From Phoronis australis (lineage: Eukaryota; Phoronida; Phoronidae), in the NCBI GenBank assembly GCA_002633005.1, contig NMRA01000002.1:2934228-2998227 (forward strand): 64,000 nucleotides of DNA, in the 5' to 3' direction. The notes beneath the pieces are model-generated. The model made no database searches and was not told the DNA's origin. It saw only the letters and a program-made list of their open reading frames with translations. Shown here piece by piece: positions 9,671 through 21,651 of this stretch. The position numbers and the translations under genes are program-made. Within the stretch, counting starts at the first letter, position 1. Every line of letters begins with the position of its first letter.

Positions 9671-12600
9671 CGGTGCCGTAGGAGGCTGGAGGGGGGGGGG
9701 GGGNGAGTCACGGGTCCCCCAAAAAATTTTCAGGCGTCAGGGTTAAGCCGTGGCAAGCGACATACGCGTTTGGGGGGACTGCTAAATTCAGATAAGAGAG
9801 AAAACTCAACAGAACATTTAACAACTCTGTGATCAGTGCATGGTTTACCTTTTGATGGCCTTGCCCAGGACATTGTTGTTGGAGTCTCCGCTTTCGCAGC
9901 ACAGATTGTCTAAATGCACTTGGAAACGTGCATGTAATGATTCGTGTATGGATTTGGAAAAAATGACAGAATTTGTAAAACGAAGCTTTTGCGGAGCGTA
10001 TTAATTTACTGGATTTTTTAATTCAGTAAGTCAATTTTTCGACTTCAAAACCATATTTTCCTAGAGGCCCCTCTCTGTCAAGAGATAACGGAGACAACTG
10101 TCGCTTTTTTCTCGAATTGTATATCACTTGAAAATATTGACAACCTGACAGATATCATCAATTGCTGCACATTTCTTGATTTTTGAAAATATAGATATTT
10201 TCACATAGAGGGGCCTCACCTCTGAAGGAGGCCATTGATGACATTCAAGTGGCGACAGTTTTTATGTTTCTTTTGACAAATTCTTAAGGGTACGTTCACG
10301 GAGAGAGGACCCAATGTTGGACTCAATTACGTCTATTTTCCTGTTTTTTGTGAACTCGTGCAACCAAGTTTCATGTTGAAGAAGGTCACTTCCTGCACCG
10401 TCGTCTGACCACACGACGATGGAATGAACTGTCACTCTTTTCCAAGCTTAATGGTGTTTAGGTTTTCATAAGGTGTCCCATTTCAGACGGGACCCTCTCT
10501 CGGGGGAGTAGTTCGGAGAAATGTCCCTTTGTCCATCTATACATATAAATCCGACACTGCCAAGTATTCAAGTGGGAAGATGTGATTCGAAATTCAGCAC
10601 AAAACAAAACACTCGTGCACAGCACAGCAGTATCAAGACATTCGACTCAAACAACCAAAAATATGAAAAAATACTAGAAGATTGACCGTCTTTGAAAGAA
10701 AGTCAGAAATTTTAAAGAATTTGAAGACCGCTGTTTGTTAATTACACTAAAGGACTATTTCCGATGGTTAGTTATAAAATAATGTTACTGTTTCCTATAT
10801 TATCACAAGAATAGTATCTCTTTGAAGATGGTTACTATGAGTTGTTTGTAAGGAATTCCCACATGTGAAAAACACTGCTGTCGAGGCTACCATTCGGGTG
10901 ACCGTGTAGGCCTAAATGTCGAATGAGTGTACCCAAATACTCGCAATAATAAACAAATTAAACAAATATTTCAGCGTTTGTTTTTGAGGTCAAGTTAAAC
11001 TCGTGAACCGTTGCTTTCTGATTTACATGTTTATGTATCTACGAGAACCGACAGGTTAATAAGTAATTTTTGGCAATTAGAAGCTAATCTTTTAAGAAAT
11101 GACGATTCAGGGAATTTAGCTGAAGCCTGAATATAGAAAAGCTATAATCCGATCCCCAAATAGTGAAGTGCACTTTCACGCTTTTTGCCAATCTAAAATA
11201 ACTCTCAAAAACATCGATGAAATTTGAACACTTCCCAAAAAATTTACCCACAATTCAAATGAAAATAAATGCATTGCTTTTTGACTTCGGTACAAGATTG
11301 GTTGTTTAAAGTCACTTACAGGGAATCAAAAAGGAATTAAGTCATTAAATCATGGATTTGATTATTGCTTTCTGATTTACATGTGTATACATCTACGAAA
11401 GTGGACTGATTGAGAGATGATTGTTTTGACAATTAGAAGTTAATCTTGTAAGAAATGACAATACTTCAATGAACTTAATTGCATGCTTACATTGGAAAAT
11501 TCAACCTATCATCAGGTCCCCAAATATAAAAGTACACTAAACGATTTTTGTCTATCTAAAATAAGTCTCAAGGAAATTGATGAATTTCGGACAGCTCAAC
11601 AATGTGTGCTAAATTGTCCTCACAATTCAAATGACAATAAATCGTTTATTGGCTTAGGAACTAGATTACTGGGTTCAAGTTTACAAGCTGTAGATCGAAA
11701 ACGAAGTTTAGTACTTAAAAAAATAAAATCAAACTTATTTGTCATCAACTCGGAAAGGTTGACTGTCTTTAAACTTCCTCGATGTTTTTGGTTTCCAGTA
11801 GTATTGCGCAATGAATTTTTGTTCTTCAAAACTGAATCGTTTGCTTGCATTTCCCGTGCATACTACACACACGGCATGCGCGCACCCAGCCTAAAATATA
11901 GGGGAGCTGCAGTTTTTGAGGATGTGGACCTTTTACAAAAGAAAAAAAATGGGTACGGGCTATGAATTGTGCATATGCCGAATCCTGCCTTTTTAATGGA
12001 CTTTTTTTCTCGTTTCTCTCGGACTTATTGTTTCTCTGAGGCGGTATTTGCCCAGTTTGGCATCGAGCCCCCCGATCCCCCCTCCCCCCTCGCGCATGCA
12101 CGGAGCACGTCATGACAAGCCCACCCATGTTAAAAGTAAGGTGTAATCATGCAGTAGGCCTGCTTAGAATCTCAGTTACCTACGGGAACTGAATTTGAAC
12201 TCCAGACGTTGAAGTGTGTACATTTTTGGGACACACTTTATCATTTCCCCAGCAACCAAAAACTGAACTACCGACTGTGTTTCATCACGGGATTCTGAAA
12301 AGGCCACAAAGACACTCATACCAGGCATCTCGGTACCTCACCTATCTAAAAATTACTACAAAGAATGACCATAATAAAATGAAGTTTTCCCGAAACTGAA
12401 TCATAAGAAAGGGTACCTTGACCTTAGACCCAGCTGTGGTTACTTCAGGCAGCTCCCGTCGGTGCGCTGGGGTCCAGACCCATTCGTAGTCTCCGTGAAT
12501 CTTTGTTGGTTCACGGTTACTCAAATCCTGATGGCTGCATCCCCGGTATTACCTCCATCTATGGCGGACGTGGGGGGTGGGGTTCGGTAGAAATAAGGTG

Positions 12601-12796
12601 ACATCCAGAGAACGGGGGCTGGGGGTGGTGATAGGAAAGAGGTAAGTTGACAAGGTCGAATTGGTTTGTGCCCCCCCCAAATAATTTTTACCTTCCTACG
12701 GGCCTGCGGTACTAATGGTAACGANAGCAAGGAGGTAGGTTGGCGAAGTCAAATTGATTTGCGCCCCCCCAATAATTTTTCCTTCCTACTGGCCTG
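9671..12796. mobile_element. 3.1-kb insertion specific to unit B
   Basis: Unit A reads cctgatttgcggaccgacc-like sequence where unit B is split. The left flank ends tgact (9666-9670) and the right flank restarts tgact (12797-12801), a 5-bp duplication. The ends are imperfect inverted repeats, CGGTGCCGTAGGAGG versus CAGGCCAGTAGGAAGG. The interior is AT-rich with no transposase I can recognise. An ORF at 11483-11965 has no known motif and runs into a nested MITE. Near 12600-12795 two tandem copies of an end-like segment (ttttccttcctac) occur. Confidence 0.6.
11875..12098. mobile_element. MITE, CATGYGCGCACCC family, nested in the 3.1-kb insertion
   Basis: Starts catgcgcgcacccagcc and ends cgcgcatg. 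The 5-bp duplication cacgg lies at 11870-11874 and 12099-12103. It shares ttttgaggatgtggacc and ctcggactta-type internal sequence with the copies at 6310 and 24675. Confidence 0.8.
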
Positions 12797-13713
12797 TGAC
12801 TTGCAGACCGACCAACTTGGCAGCTAGTGCGTAAATGACTAAACGTGAAACACAGGTATTGGACGATTTGCCAACACCCAGCCCAAACCTGTTTAAGGGT
12901 TGGTTTGCCGACTAGAGAACGATGTGGGTAAAATTTTGTAATTTAAGCGAAGCTCGCCTTTTCAGCTTGCCAAAGCTGTTCTCACACGGAAAATCTGCCA
13001 CGTCCAATCGTGCACAAGGTAACACCCATTGAGACGTCTCCGTGTTTCTCAGTGTTTTGAGAAAGTAAACATTTGACTCTTTGAACCTTGATTGCAACTC
13101 TATGGTTGAAATGATGCCTTCATTGTCCGTCACGATCGTTTAAAACTACGGAAAGGCAATCTGACCGAGTTTCTATGATCGATAAACACAACTCCGGCAC
13201 GTGACCAATGTGAGCTTGCGACCCCAAGACTAGACGCGAGAGTTTGCACAGTGAATTTCCAGTTGTCTGCTCGACTGAGTATTGATCGAGTTTTGTAGTT
13301 ACCAAATCAAGCCTAATTTTGTAATTTTTGTACACGAAGCGAGACTATTGGGGCACGCTTCCAGACAACCAGTGATTTCCCGACCAAACTAATCGACATA
13401 CCCGACAAGTACATTGGTCGCCGCGGTAGTATTCCGATGTGTGTGAGATAACAAATGCATATCCGGTGTTTTATGAAAACTGGTATTCATACGAAACATG
13501 GCAACTTCTAGGATTCGTAAATTTCACCTCTGGACAAGACGCCGTCGGGTGCTAATGATTTCGTGAAATAATTCCTAACACAATTTGGAGTAAACACTAA
13601 CAATAGTTCTATGTACGTTAATCTTGATGGTACTAACGCCAGTTTTTGCTGTCCTTTTATACTCGAAATGTTTTCTTCGGCGACATCTTCCACTTATCGT
13701 TGGCCAATATTAC

Positions 13714-14045
13714 GTTACGCGCGTAAATTAAGTGCGTACATTCATTCGTTTTAACAACGTAAATTAATGATTACGGCGTAAATTGACTTTTAACAATGCA
13801 AATTAATTCTTTGCGACATCAAGTTAAGTATTATGCGCTTGAATTAACTTTTTAACGGCGTAAATTAATGGTTTGCAAATAATTGATTTAATACGCCTTC
13901 AAAAATTAATTTAGGCGGTAAATCATTAATTTACGCCGTTAAAAGGTAACTTACACGGCAAATAATTAATTTACACTGTTAGTGATTGATTCACGCTGTT
14001 TACGAAACTGAAGTTACGCACGTAATTTACGTTCTTAACGTACAG
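13714..14045. repeat. AT-rich palindromic cluster of cgtaaattaat motifs upstream of lectin B
   Basis: The left half carries gcgtaaattaat-like motifs in forward orientation about every 20-25 bp. The right half carries attaatttacgc in reverse, so the whole block is a large imperfect inverted repeat. An equivalent block precedes lectin C. It is absent upstream of lectin A. Confidence 0.7.
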
Positions 14046-14397
14046 TGATTTGGCCAAAGATGTTCACGCGCATAATTTCGTCTGCTATTTCTGTTTGACG
14101 CAAACCGCACTCACGTGTCGTGCACAATTTGAATAATTTTTAATAATACAGTAGACCCTCTAACGCTTACTAATATTGAGCTTGTTATTATAGTCATTGC
14201 TTTGATCTGAAGTTTTGCAGTAGTTACATATTATCTCCACGACAGCACAACATAATACATCAATGAAACTTTTTTGCGTCAATGACGCGGGGCGCCGCAG
14301 TAAAAATATCACTGTCTTTTCTGCAAACGCAGATTCCTCCCACCGGCAATGGTTCTTGACGACACCGTTGACGTGTTTGTTACTTATGTTTACATAG

Positions 14398-15977
14398 GTT
14401 TTGTGTATCGTGATTTGCTGCTGTTCCGCCGCTAAATCCACGGTAAAGCCGCGAATTTGTGCCGATGGCTGGATTCCATATGGTCGGTCTTGCTACAAAG
14501 TGATCAGCGCTTCAGTTAACTGGTGGACGGCTAGGGAAAGATGTTATGAGGAAAAGGCCCATCTTGTCGACATCACTTCTAAAGAAGAACAGCTGTTTTT
14601 ACAAATGTATATTTTCGATAAAAAGTCATTTGGGAGTAGAAGATTTTGGATCGGCGCGCATGACCTACACCATGAAGGCCACTTTACTTGGGAATACAAT
14701 GGAAAAGCGATTACCTACTCTAACTTCTTTAAAGGTAGGTATTTATTAGCAAGCTATTCTGAAAAGGGGGTAAACTGTAGATAGGTACTTAATCGGTTGT
14801 AAATCTGAAAATGTGTCTTTGGTTATTTTTGGATGCAAAAGACTTTTTAGAGTTGTTAGCATATATAAAACTACTAAATCTTATCTTTTAAGATTTATTC
14901 CAATGAAGGATTAACATCAGGTGACAGGACGAGGATTGGTTGAACTCATCGAAACATGGTTTAGTATCATTTAGCATTTCAACTTCACCTCTTGAAATCA
15001 ATTAATGCACTCAAAATGGGCCATCCAAACTCCCCGTTGGACCACGTACTACAAAACTGGTCTCAATTTGTTTTTTGCTGCCTGATTTAATGCTCACAAT
15101 ATCCTGGATTAAGAAGAAATTGACAGGTTGCTCGTGTCTGGTACCAAGCTCAAATATGGAGTTACTGGTCAAAATGAACACAACAGTCAAAAAACCCTTG
15201 CGAAATACATATTATCTGAATCATACTAATATGTGAAATGGATTTAACGGGTGAAAATAGAGGTAATAGATCAAAATAGACATATGTTATGCGCCAGGAC
15301 CCGACTATCTACTCATTATGTCCACTTAAGCTTGATCAAAACGAATACAATGGCCATTTTAAACACACTTCGTGAAACACGTATCTAAACCTAGACTAAC
15401 TGATCAAATCCAACTCTTGTAAAAATGTATTTCAAATGGCGAAAACGTGACACTAGGGTTTGGAATCTACTACCGAGTTATACCCGCTTCAGCATACTTG
15501 ATGATAACGGAATTAAGAATCATTGTGGACGTTTTAGTCCACCTTTGTGAAATACGTGGCGGCGCAGCACTGAAATTAAGTGGGGCGTATAGCCCCCAGT
15601 CCCCCTAGGGTGTGCCGCCCAATGGATTTAACAGGTAGAAATGAACCCAACAATTAAAAATGGCCCCCCCAGTCCCCCTAGGGTGTGCCGCCCAATGGAT
15701 TTAACAGGTAGAAATGAACCCAACAATTAAAAATTGATATAACGAGTCAGACGAAACGCACATTTGTTTAGCAATAAGAAAAATCGGCATATAGGACCTC
15801 ATGCCCATGACTAATGTACTTTTAACATTGATATTCATGTCTTATTTCTTTGAAGGTGAGCCAAACAACGCTGAGGAAGAAGGCTGCTTGGAAATGTCAT
15901 GTCGTATTGGAACCCCTTGTCGCTGGAACGACCGTTCTTGCAACTTGGAGAGAAACAATTTCATTTGTGAAAAATAA
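14398..15977 (+). CDS. C-type lectin domain protein, copy B (two exons found)
   Basis: Coding exons 14398-14734 and 15856-15977 have the same lengths (337 and 122 nt) and phase as copy A. All lectin landmarks are present: CADGWIPY, CYKV, W..AR.RCY, HLVDITSKEEQ, FWIGAHD, FTWEYNG, then EPN, WND and ICEK. The frame upstream hits TAG in the acceptor (tacatag), so a separate 5' exon carrying the start codon must exist. I could not identify it. An AATAAA lies at 16148-16153. Likely a secreted calcium-dependent sugar-binding protein. It differs from A and C mainly just after LFLQM (YIFD here). Confidence 0.85.
15593..15733 (+). repeat. 68-bp direct duplication in lectin B intron
   Basis: The segment starting cccccagtccccctagggtg and ending aacaattaaaaa occurs at 15593-15660 and again at 15666-15733, almost identical. 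It is a recent local duplication absent from lectins A and C. Confidence 0.85.
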
Positions 15978-16147
15978 AAATGCCGCTGCCTCTGATAAAC
16001 GTAAAAGCGGATGGAAAATTTCAAGACCAAATAATCCACAGCTCAGTTTATAACAACAACAGAACAACGCTGTCACAGTTCTGAGATGCTCAAATATAGT
16101 TTCTTGCTTTTTAAACTTGTTTGACAAAATGTACGGATTCACGATCC

Positions 16148-16153
16148 AATAAA
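16148..16153 (+). promoter_or_regulatory. Candidate polyadenylation signal, lectin B
   Basis: AATAAA 171 bases past the stop codon, in the context gatccaataaacgc, conserved in lectin C. Confidence 0.5.
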
Positions 16154-16383
16154 CGCTTATTCCTAGCCCAATCTGATCACGATCGGAGTACTTGTTTACT
16201 ACAGCAATCAAACCGGCATTGAATATTGAAATAAAATGGCATTTCGGTAGTCCCTTATTATGATCAAAACAGGATGATGAATAAGCAGAACCATTAGTGA
16301 ACTCCAATAGCCTAGTCCCAGCATTCTCGGTTTCCGCTTTAGAGGTACCTGAAAGATCGCCCGTCATTAGATATGAACCACTG

Positions 16384-16491
16384 GCGTCTTCAGCTTCTGA
16401 TCGTCTCCAGTACATTATATATATTTGTACAATGTAAAAGCATGTACCCCTACGTATATAGTGTATTGGGGACGATCGGAAGCCGAGGACG
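16384..16491. repeat. Inverted repeat downstream of lectin B
   Basis: The arm ggcgtcttcagcttctgatc pairs imperfectly with gatcggaagccgaggacgcc across a TA-rich centre with tacccctacgta. The same structure is kept at 23029-23131 in unit C. Confidence 0.7.
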
Positions 16492-16855
16492 CCCGTCATA
16501 CCAAGCAGCCCACTTTTGTCTAAAAGGATGCAGTTTTTATTAATATTATTATCAATTATGAGTTAAACAATTGATGAATATCAAAAAGTCTCGGCGAAGA
16601 CTAATCGATGAACTGCGAATGCCAATACATGCAGAATGTAGCCTCGTTCAAGCAGTCAGGGCGTAGTCGGCTTCCTTAAGGCAAACTAAGACCAGCCTAG
16701 TTTCTGTCGGACTGCAATGAAAAGTCACATGAGTTGATACTCGGACAGTGTTATAGTAAAAGTGTTGCCTTTACTCAACGGACATGACCATAGAATTACA
16801 CGTATTACAAGATTAACACGGGGGCGTTGACATGTGCATGCGATACGTTTCTAAG

Positions 16856-18470
16856 GTTCTCTAGGAGGTGCTGCAGTACTCGAATCAGCCCGAAAAATCA
16901 AATGCTGCCGGCACATTGTCATCATACACCACTGAGTCAAGTTTCAATGAAATCTGTCAATCAATGCTCTAGATATAATCCGGAAACATTCTTCCCCTAA
17001 ACAACACTTGGAAAGCCCCTTTGGAAACAAAATGGTGCCGACACATGGTCATCATATATAAAACTACGTAAAGTTTCATTGAAATCCATCAGTTGGTTTT
17101 CTGCACACCATCTAGAAACAATCTTTCCTCAAACGACTTGAAAAGCTCCTTGTCTCTGCTGCGGTGGACAACTTGAATCCACTCCGAAAACTAAGAATCC
17201 GGCACATTTACACCACACACTGTGTAAGTCTGTGTTAAGTTTCGTTGACACTGCAGTACAGAACTGCTCCTTCCTCTAACACCACATGGCCATTAGGGGG
17301 CACGGCAGTAGTCGAAATGACGTAAAAATTAACGATGATGGTGTAATGACATCACAGGCTTCTGTGGCAAGTTTCATTAGAATCCATCCATAGGGTTAAA
17401 ACATATCACCCGGAAATAGTCACTAGGAGGTGCTAGTGCAGTGGTCGAGTCAAGTGAAAATCAAATGGTGCCGGCACATTAACATTGTACAACTCTTGTG
17501 TCAAGTTTTATGGAAAAATGGGTATTATGGAAATCCATCAGTCGGTTATCTAGATCATCAAACGGAAATGATCTTCCGTAAAACAACACTTTTCAAAAGC
17601 TACCTTGACGAAAACAAAATGGCCATTAGGAGGTGTTGCAATGGTCGAATCTTCCCGACTGATACCCGCGCATTGACATCATACACCTCTGCCTTAAGTT
17701 TCATTGCAATCCCTCGGTTCTCTACAGCCACTCTAACACAGAATGGCCACTAAGACGAGCTGCAGTCTTGAATCCGCCCGAACATTGAATGGCTCTGGCG
17801 CAATATCATAATATACCTCTGTGTCAAGATCATGAAATCCATCAATCGGTTCTTTAGATATCACCCTAAAACGCTCTTTCCCCTAACAACAGTTGAAAAG
17901 CCCCATGTTGAAAACTAAATGGGCACTAGGGAAGGCTTAGAGGTTTAATCAGCCCAAAATTTAATGGTAATGCCGCATTGCAGGCACACAACCTGAAAAA
18001 TGGAGCACTCGAATTTTTGAAATGTGGACCCTTTACTAAGACTTACGGGGTACCTGAATTGTGCATGGGCCGAATTTTGGTAGCTCCTGCCTTTTTAGTG
18101 GATTTTTGTCTCGTTTTCTACTTTTCTGTGGCTTTTGTTTCTCTGTGGCAAACCTTTTAGCCCATTGCCCCGATCACATACCTTTGTGTCAACTTTCATT
18201 GAATTTCTTCCTTGTATTCTCCACATATCACCCGGAAACCCTCACACAAAATAGCCACTTGTTGGCGCTGTAGCAGTCAAATCCGCCAGAACATTAATGT
18301 TCTTTGCCAAGTTTCAATGAAATATGTCAATTGGTTCTTTAGCTATAATCTGGAATCGCTCTTCTCCCGAACGACACCTCAAAAGCCCATGTTGAAAACA
18401 ACATAGACAATAGGTGCTACAGTGGCCAAATCGCTAAACAATATTGGTGTCGCCGAATTGCCATCACAAA
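16856..18470 (+). repeat. Plus-strand repeat array of unit B (array 3)
   Basis: At least eight units with cores near 16862, 17287, 17418, 17621, 17743, 17920, 18253 and 18409. The core at 17287 reads ccattagggggcacggcag. Linking phrases such as tcaagtttcattgaaatcc and cggttctctagatatcaccc recur. A MITE copy sits at 17981-18162. No gene is seen. Confidence 0.75.
17981..18162. mobile_element. Decayed MITE, CATGYGCGCACCC family, in array 3
   Basis: Flanked by cattg on both sides (17976-17980 and 18163-18167). The ends are eroded (caggcacacaacctg). The interior matches 24675-24858, and both copies share the same cattg target. The insertion therefore predates duplication of this array. Confidence 0.7.
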
Positions 18471-18999
18471 GCTCTAACGAAGTTGGTTAGGCAGGTTCAG
18501 GTCTCTGTTTTTTGAACATCGAGTCGCTGATGCGGTGTTTTTCATTAGTTGCTCACTTTATTTTCAGAAAAGAAAAAGTCTGTCTGAGACGAGCAAAAAT
18601 GGGGTTTGCCCTAGTACTCGCTTGGCGTTTCAAATCTTGTTCACTCCTGCTTATGTGGAATGTTACAAAGACGGTCATTTTTGAAAAAAATACCTGGCGT
18701 ATCCTTAGATAATTTTTGAAAACAATTGTTTGGAAAGTAAGACAAAATTTCTTGTGACAGTATCATGGATCCAATTGCAGTTAGCATAGAGTTTGTTAAA
18801 CAAACCAGTATAACTTCATTAATTTTTCAGACTGGTGGTTTAACTATTTTCCACACAGAACCCCCAAAAATTGTTGAACACCATCAATTAAATGATTCAA
18901 AAAGCATAAAATGTGACTGCTAAAAACGAATTTCATAAAGAATCAGTCGAATCAACCCCGAAATATTCACCTAAATCTACAGTCACCCAAAAATAAAAA

Positions 19000-19159
19000 A
19001 TGGCGCACATCTCGGCTGCACGTCCCACTATCTGCACGCATCGGTACAGACATCACTTCCCACTTGAATGAAGAAGAAATTGTGATAAAATTTTCAACAG
19101 TTAAGAAGTTGAGACCAATTTTAGAGGTGATAATGAACTCTAAATCAAAAGCTCTGACT
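19000..19159 (+). pseudogene. MAHIS exon copy C, frameshifted
   Basis: The ATG and first 11 codons align with copies A and B. A deletion after CCCACTATCT then shifts the frame and gives an early stop. The later part (from HLNEEEIV to SKSKALT and the donor) is preserved in another frame. Confidence 0.6.
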
Positions 19160-20964
19160 GTAAGCATGACAGCTGCTTTAAATCATACAAAAAATTGTAC
19201 TTTTCTGGCATTGAAACAGAAAAAAAATGTTAAAAGAGGCCTATGGCATATACGTATCTTGCACAATTGGTTTGTCGTTATAACTCTTATCATATACTTT
19301 TGTTGACATTGGAGGCAAATGAAACGACACAAGAATTGTGTTATGGGTATTTGTTTTATGGTGGTGTAATGGCAATTTCCGTGTCACAATTCTAGTAGCA
19401 ATTTAACATAAGTGGTGGCACTTACCAGATGTCTACGTGATATCGCAAAACAAAACGGAAACATTGGAGACGATGTAATATATGCTCTGCTCTTGGAACT
19501 TCTACTTTCTTCATCAGAGTAATTGCTTTTCCACACAACCTCATCGTATACCTACATGTTGCCTCGACGGTTGAACGAACTGAACTGCCGTGACAAGCAA
19601 CATGGAGAGCCGGATCAGTCGAAATAACGGCATGTCGGTTCCTCTCAAGTTTAGAAATTGTTACGAATCTGACTAAAAAACAAGATGAGATCACTTTTAC
19701 AGCAGCAATTGGTTTATTATTATTTGATCGGTACGCATGTGTCAGAGTGGAATATGTTTTGTTTCTGGTTACAATTGTATCAAGTAGGTAACAATCTACC
19801 CGATGGATGGATATACTGTGTGCCCGATTGCATACCAGGTAGGCTCGAGCAAAACGACAAATGGGATGTAAACTACCAAATGGGTACACAAAACCACCAG
19901 AGGGCCTCTTACGGCCCACAAAATCCATGCCAGGTAGACTACTTATTAGCCTACATTCACAAAATACGTGCACGCACAGATACACTCACAGGCACACATG
20001 CGCACAAACACATATAGTATTTTGTCTGTCTTTATGTGCTAGAAAATACCACGTGAAGCTGCAAAGAAACAAAGTAAAAATATCTATTAACATTTTGATT
20101 TTATAAAATACAAAAGCAATTGAAACACAGCTAGTGGACAATTTGCCATCACTCAGTCCAAACCTGTTTAAGGGTTGGTTTACAGACTAGAGAACGATGC
20201 GGGTTAAATTTGGTAACTTAAGTTTGCCAAAGCTGTTATCACACGAAAATCTTGCACGTCTAACCGTGCGCAAGGTTACACCACTTGAGGCGCCTCTATT
20301 TCTCAGTGTTTTGAGAAAGTAAACATTTGAATCTTTGAACCTTGATTGCAACTCTATGGTTGAAATGATGCCTTCCTTGTCCGTCACGATCGTTTAAAAC
20401 TACGGAAACGCAATCTGACCGAGTTTCTACCATCGAAAAATATGACTCCAGCACGCGACCAATTTTAGCTTGCGACCCCGGGACTAGGCACGAGAGTATG
20501 AACAGTGAATTTCCAGTTGTCTGCTCGACTGAGTATTGATCGAGTTTTGTAGTTACCAAATCAAGCGTAATTTTGTAATTTTTGTACATGAAGCGAGACT
20601 CTTGGGGCACGCTTCCAGACAACCAGCGATTTTCCGGCCAAATTAATCAACATACCCGACAAATACATTGGTCGCCGCGGTAGTATTCCTATGTGTGTGG
20701 GATAACCAATGCATACCCGGTGTTTTATGAAAACTGGTATTCATAAGAAACATGGCAACTTCTACGATTCGTAAATTTCACATCTGGACAAGACGCCGTC
20801 GGGTGCTAATGATTTTGTAAAATAATTCCTAACACACTTTGGAATAAACACTAACAATACTTCTATATACGTTAATCTTGATGGTACTAACGCCAGTTTT
20901 TGCTGTACTCGAAATGTTTTCTTTGGCGACATCTTCCACTTATCGTTGGCCAATATTACGATAC

Positions 20965-21325
20965 GCACGTGAATTAAATGCGTAAATTCATACTTGTTCA
21001 CAGCGTAAATTAATGATTACGGCGTAAATTGACTTTTAGCAGTGTAAGTTAATTCTTGTAACATCAGATTAATTATTATGCGAGTGGATTAACTTTTAAC
21101 CGCGTAAATAAATGGTTTGCAAATAACTTCTTTACGCATTCAAAAGCTAAGTTACGCTGCAAATAATTAATTTACGCCGTTAAAGGGTAACTTACACGCA
21201 AATGATTAATTTACGCCGTTAAAGGGTAACTTACACGCAAATAATTAACTTACGCTGTTAGTGATTAATAAACGCCGTTAATGAAATTTAAGTTACTCAC
21301 GTAATTTACGTGCTTAACGTACAGT
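20965..21325. repeat. AT-rich palindromic cluster of cgtaaattaat motifs upstream of lectin C
   Basis: Paralog of 13714-14045. A local direct duplication of aattaatttacgccgttaaa occurs near 21166-21245. Forward motifs are on the left and reverse motifs on the right. Confidence 0.7.
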
Positions 21326-21651
21326 GATTTGGCCAAAGATATTCACGCGCATAATTTCGTTTGCTATTTCTGTTTGACGCAAACCACACTCACCTATCGT
21401 GCACAGTTTGAATCTTTTTTCATAGTATAGTAGACCTCTAACGCTTCCTAATGTTGAGCTTGTTATTACAGTCATTGTTTTGATCGGATGTTTTGCAGTA
21501 GTTACATATTTTCTCCACGACAACACAACATCAATGAAACTTTTTTGCGTCAATGACGCGGGGCACCGCCCTAAAAATATCACTGCCTTTTCTGCGAACG
21601 CAATGGTTCTTGTTGACACCGTTGACGTGTTTGTTACTTCTCTTTACACAG

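Larger units (their letters stand above)
8197..18475 (+). repeat. Paralogous duplication unit B
   Basis: Same order as unit A: MAHIS ORF at 8285, CA-rich spacer about 8970-9060, gagaacgatg block at 12915, lectin exons 14398-15977, array 16856-18470. Its left end joins directly to array 2. It is enlarged by the 3.1-kb element at 9671-12796 and a 145-bp MITE at 8682-8826. Confidence 0.8.

Noticed and set aside
11483-11965. 160-residue ORF in the unit-B insertion
   Set aside because: No motif recognised, it runs into a nested MITE, and codon use looks like AT-rich noncoding DNA.
19422-19985. 187-residue minus-strand ORF in unit C
   Set aside because: No recognised motif. The equivalent sequence in unit A is not open over this length, so it is likely chance in the duplicated spacer.
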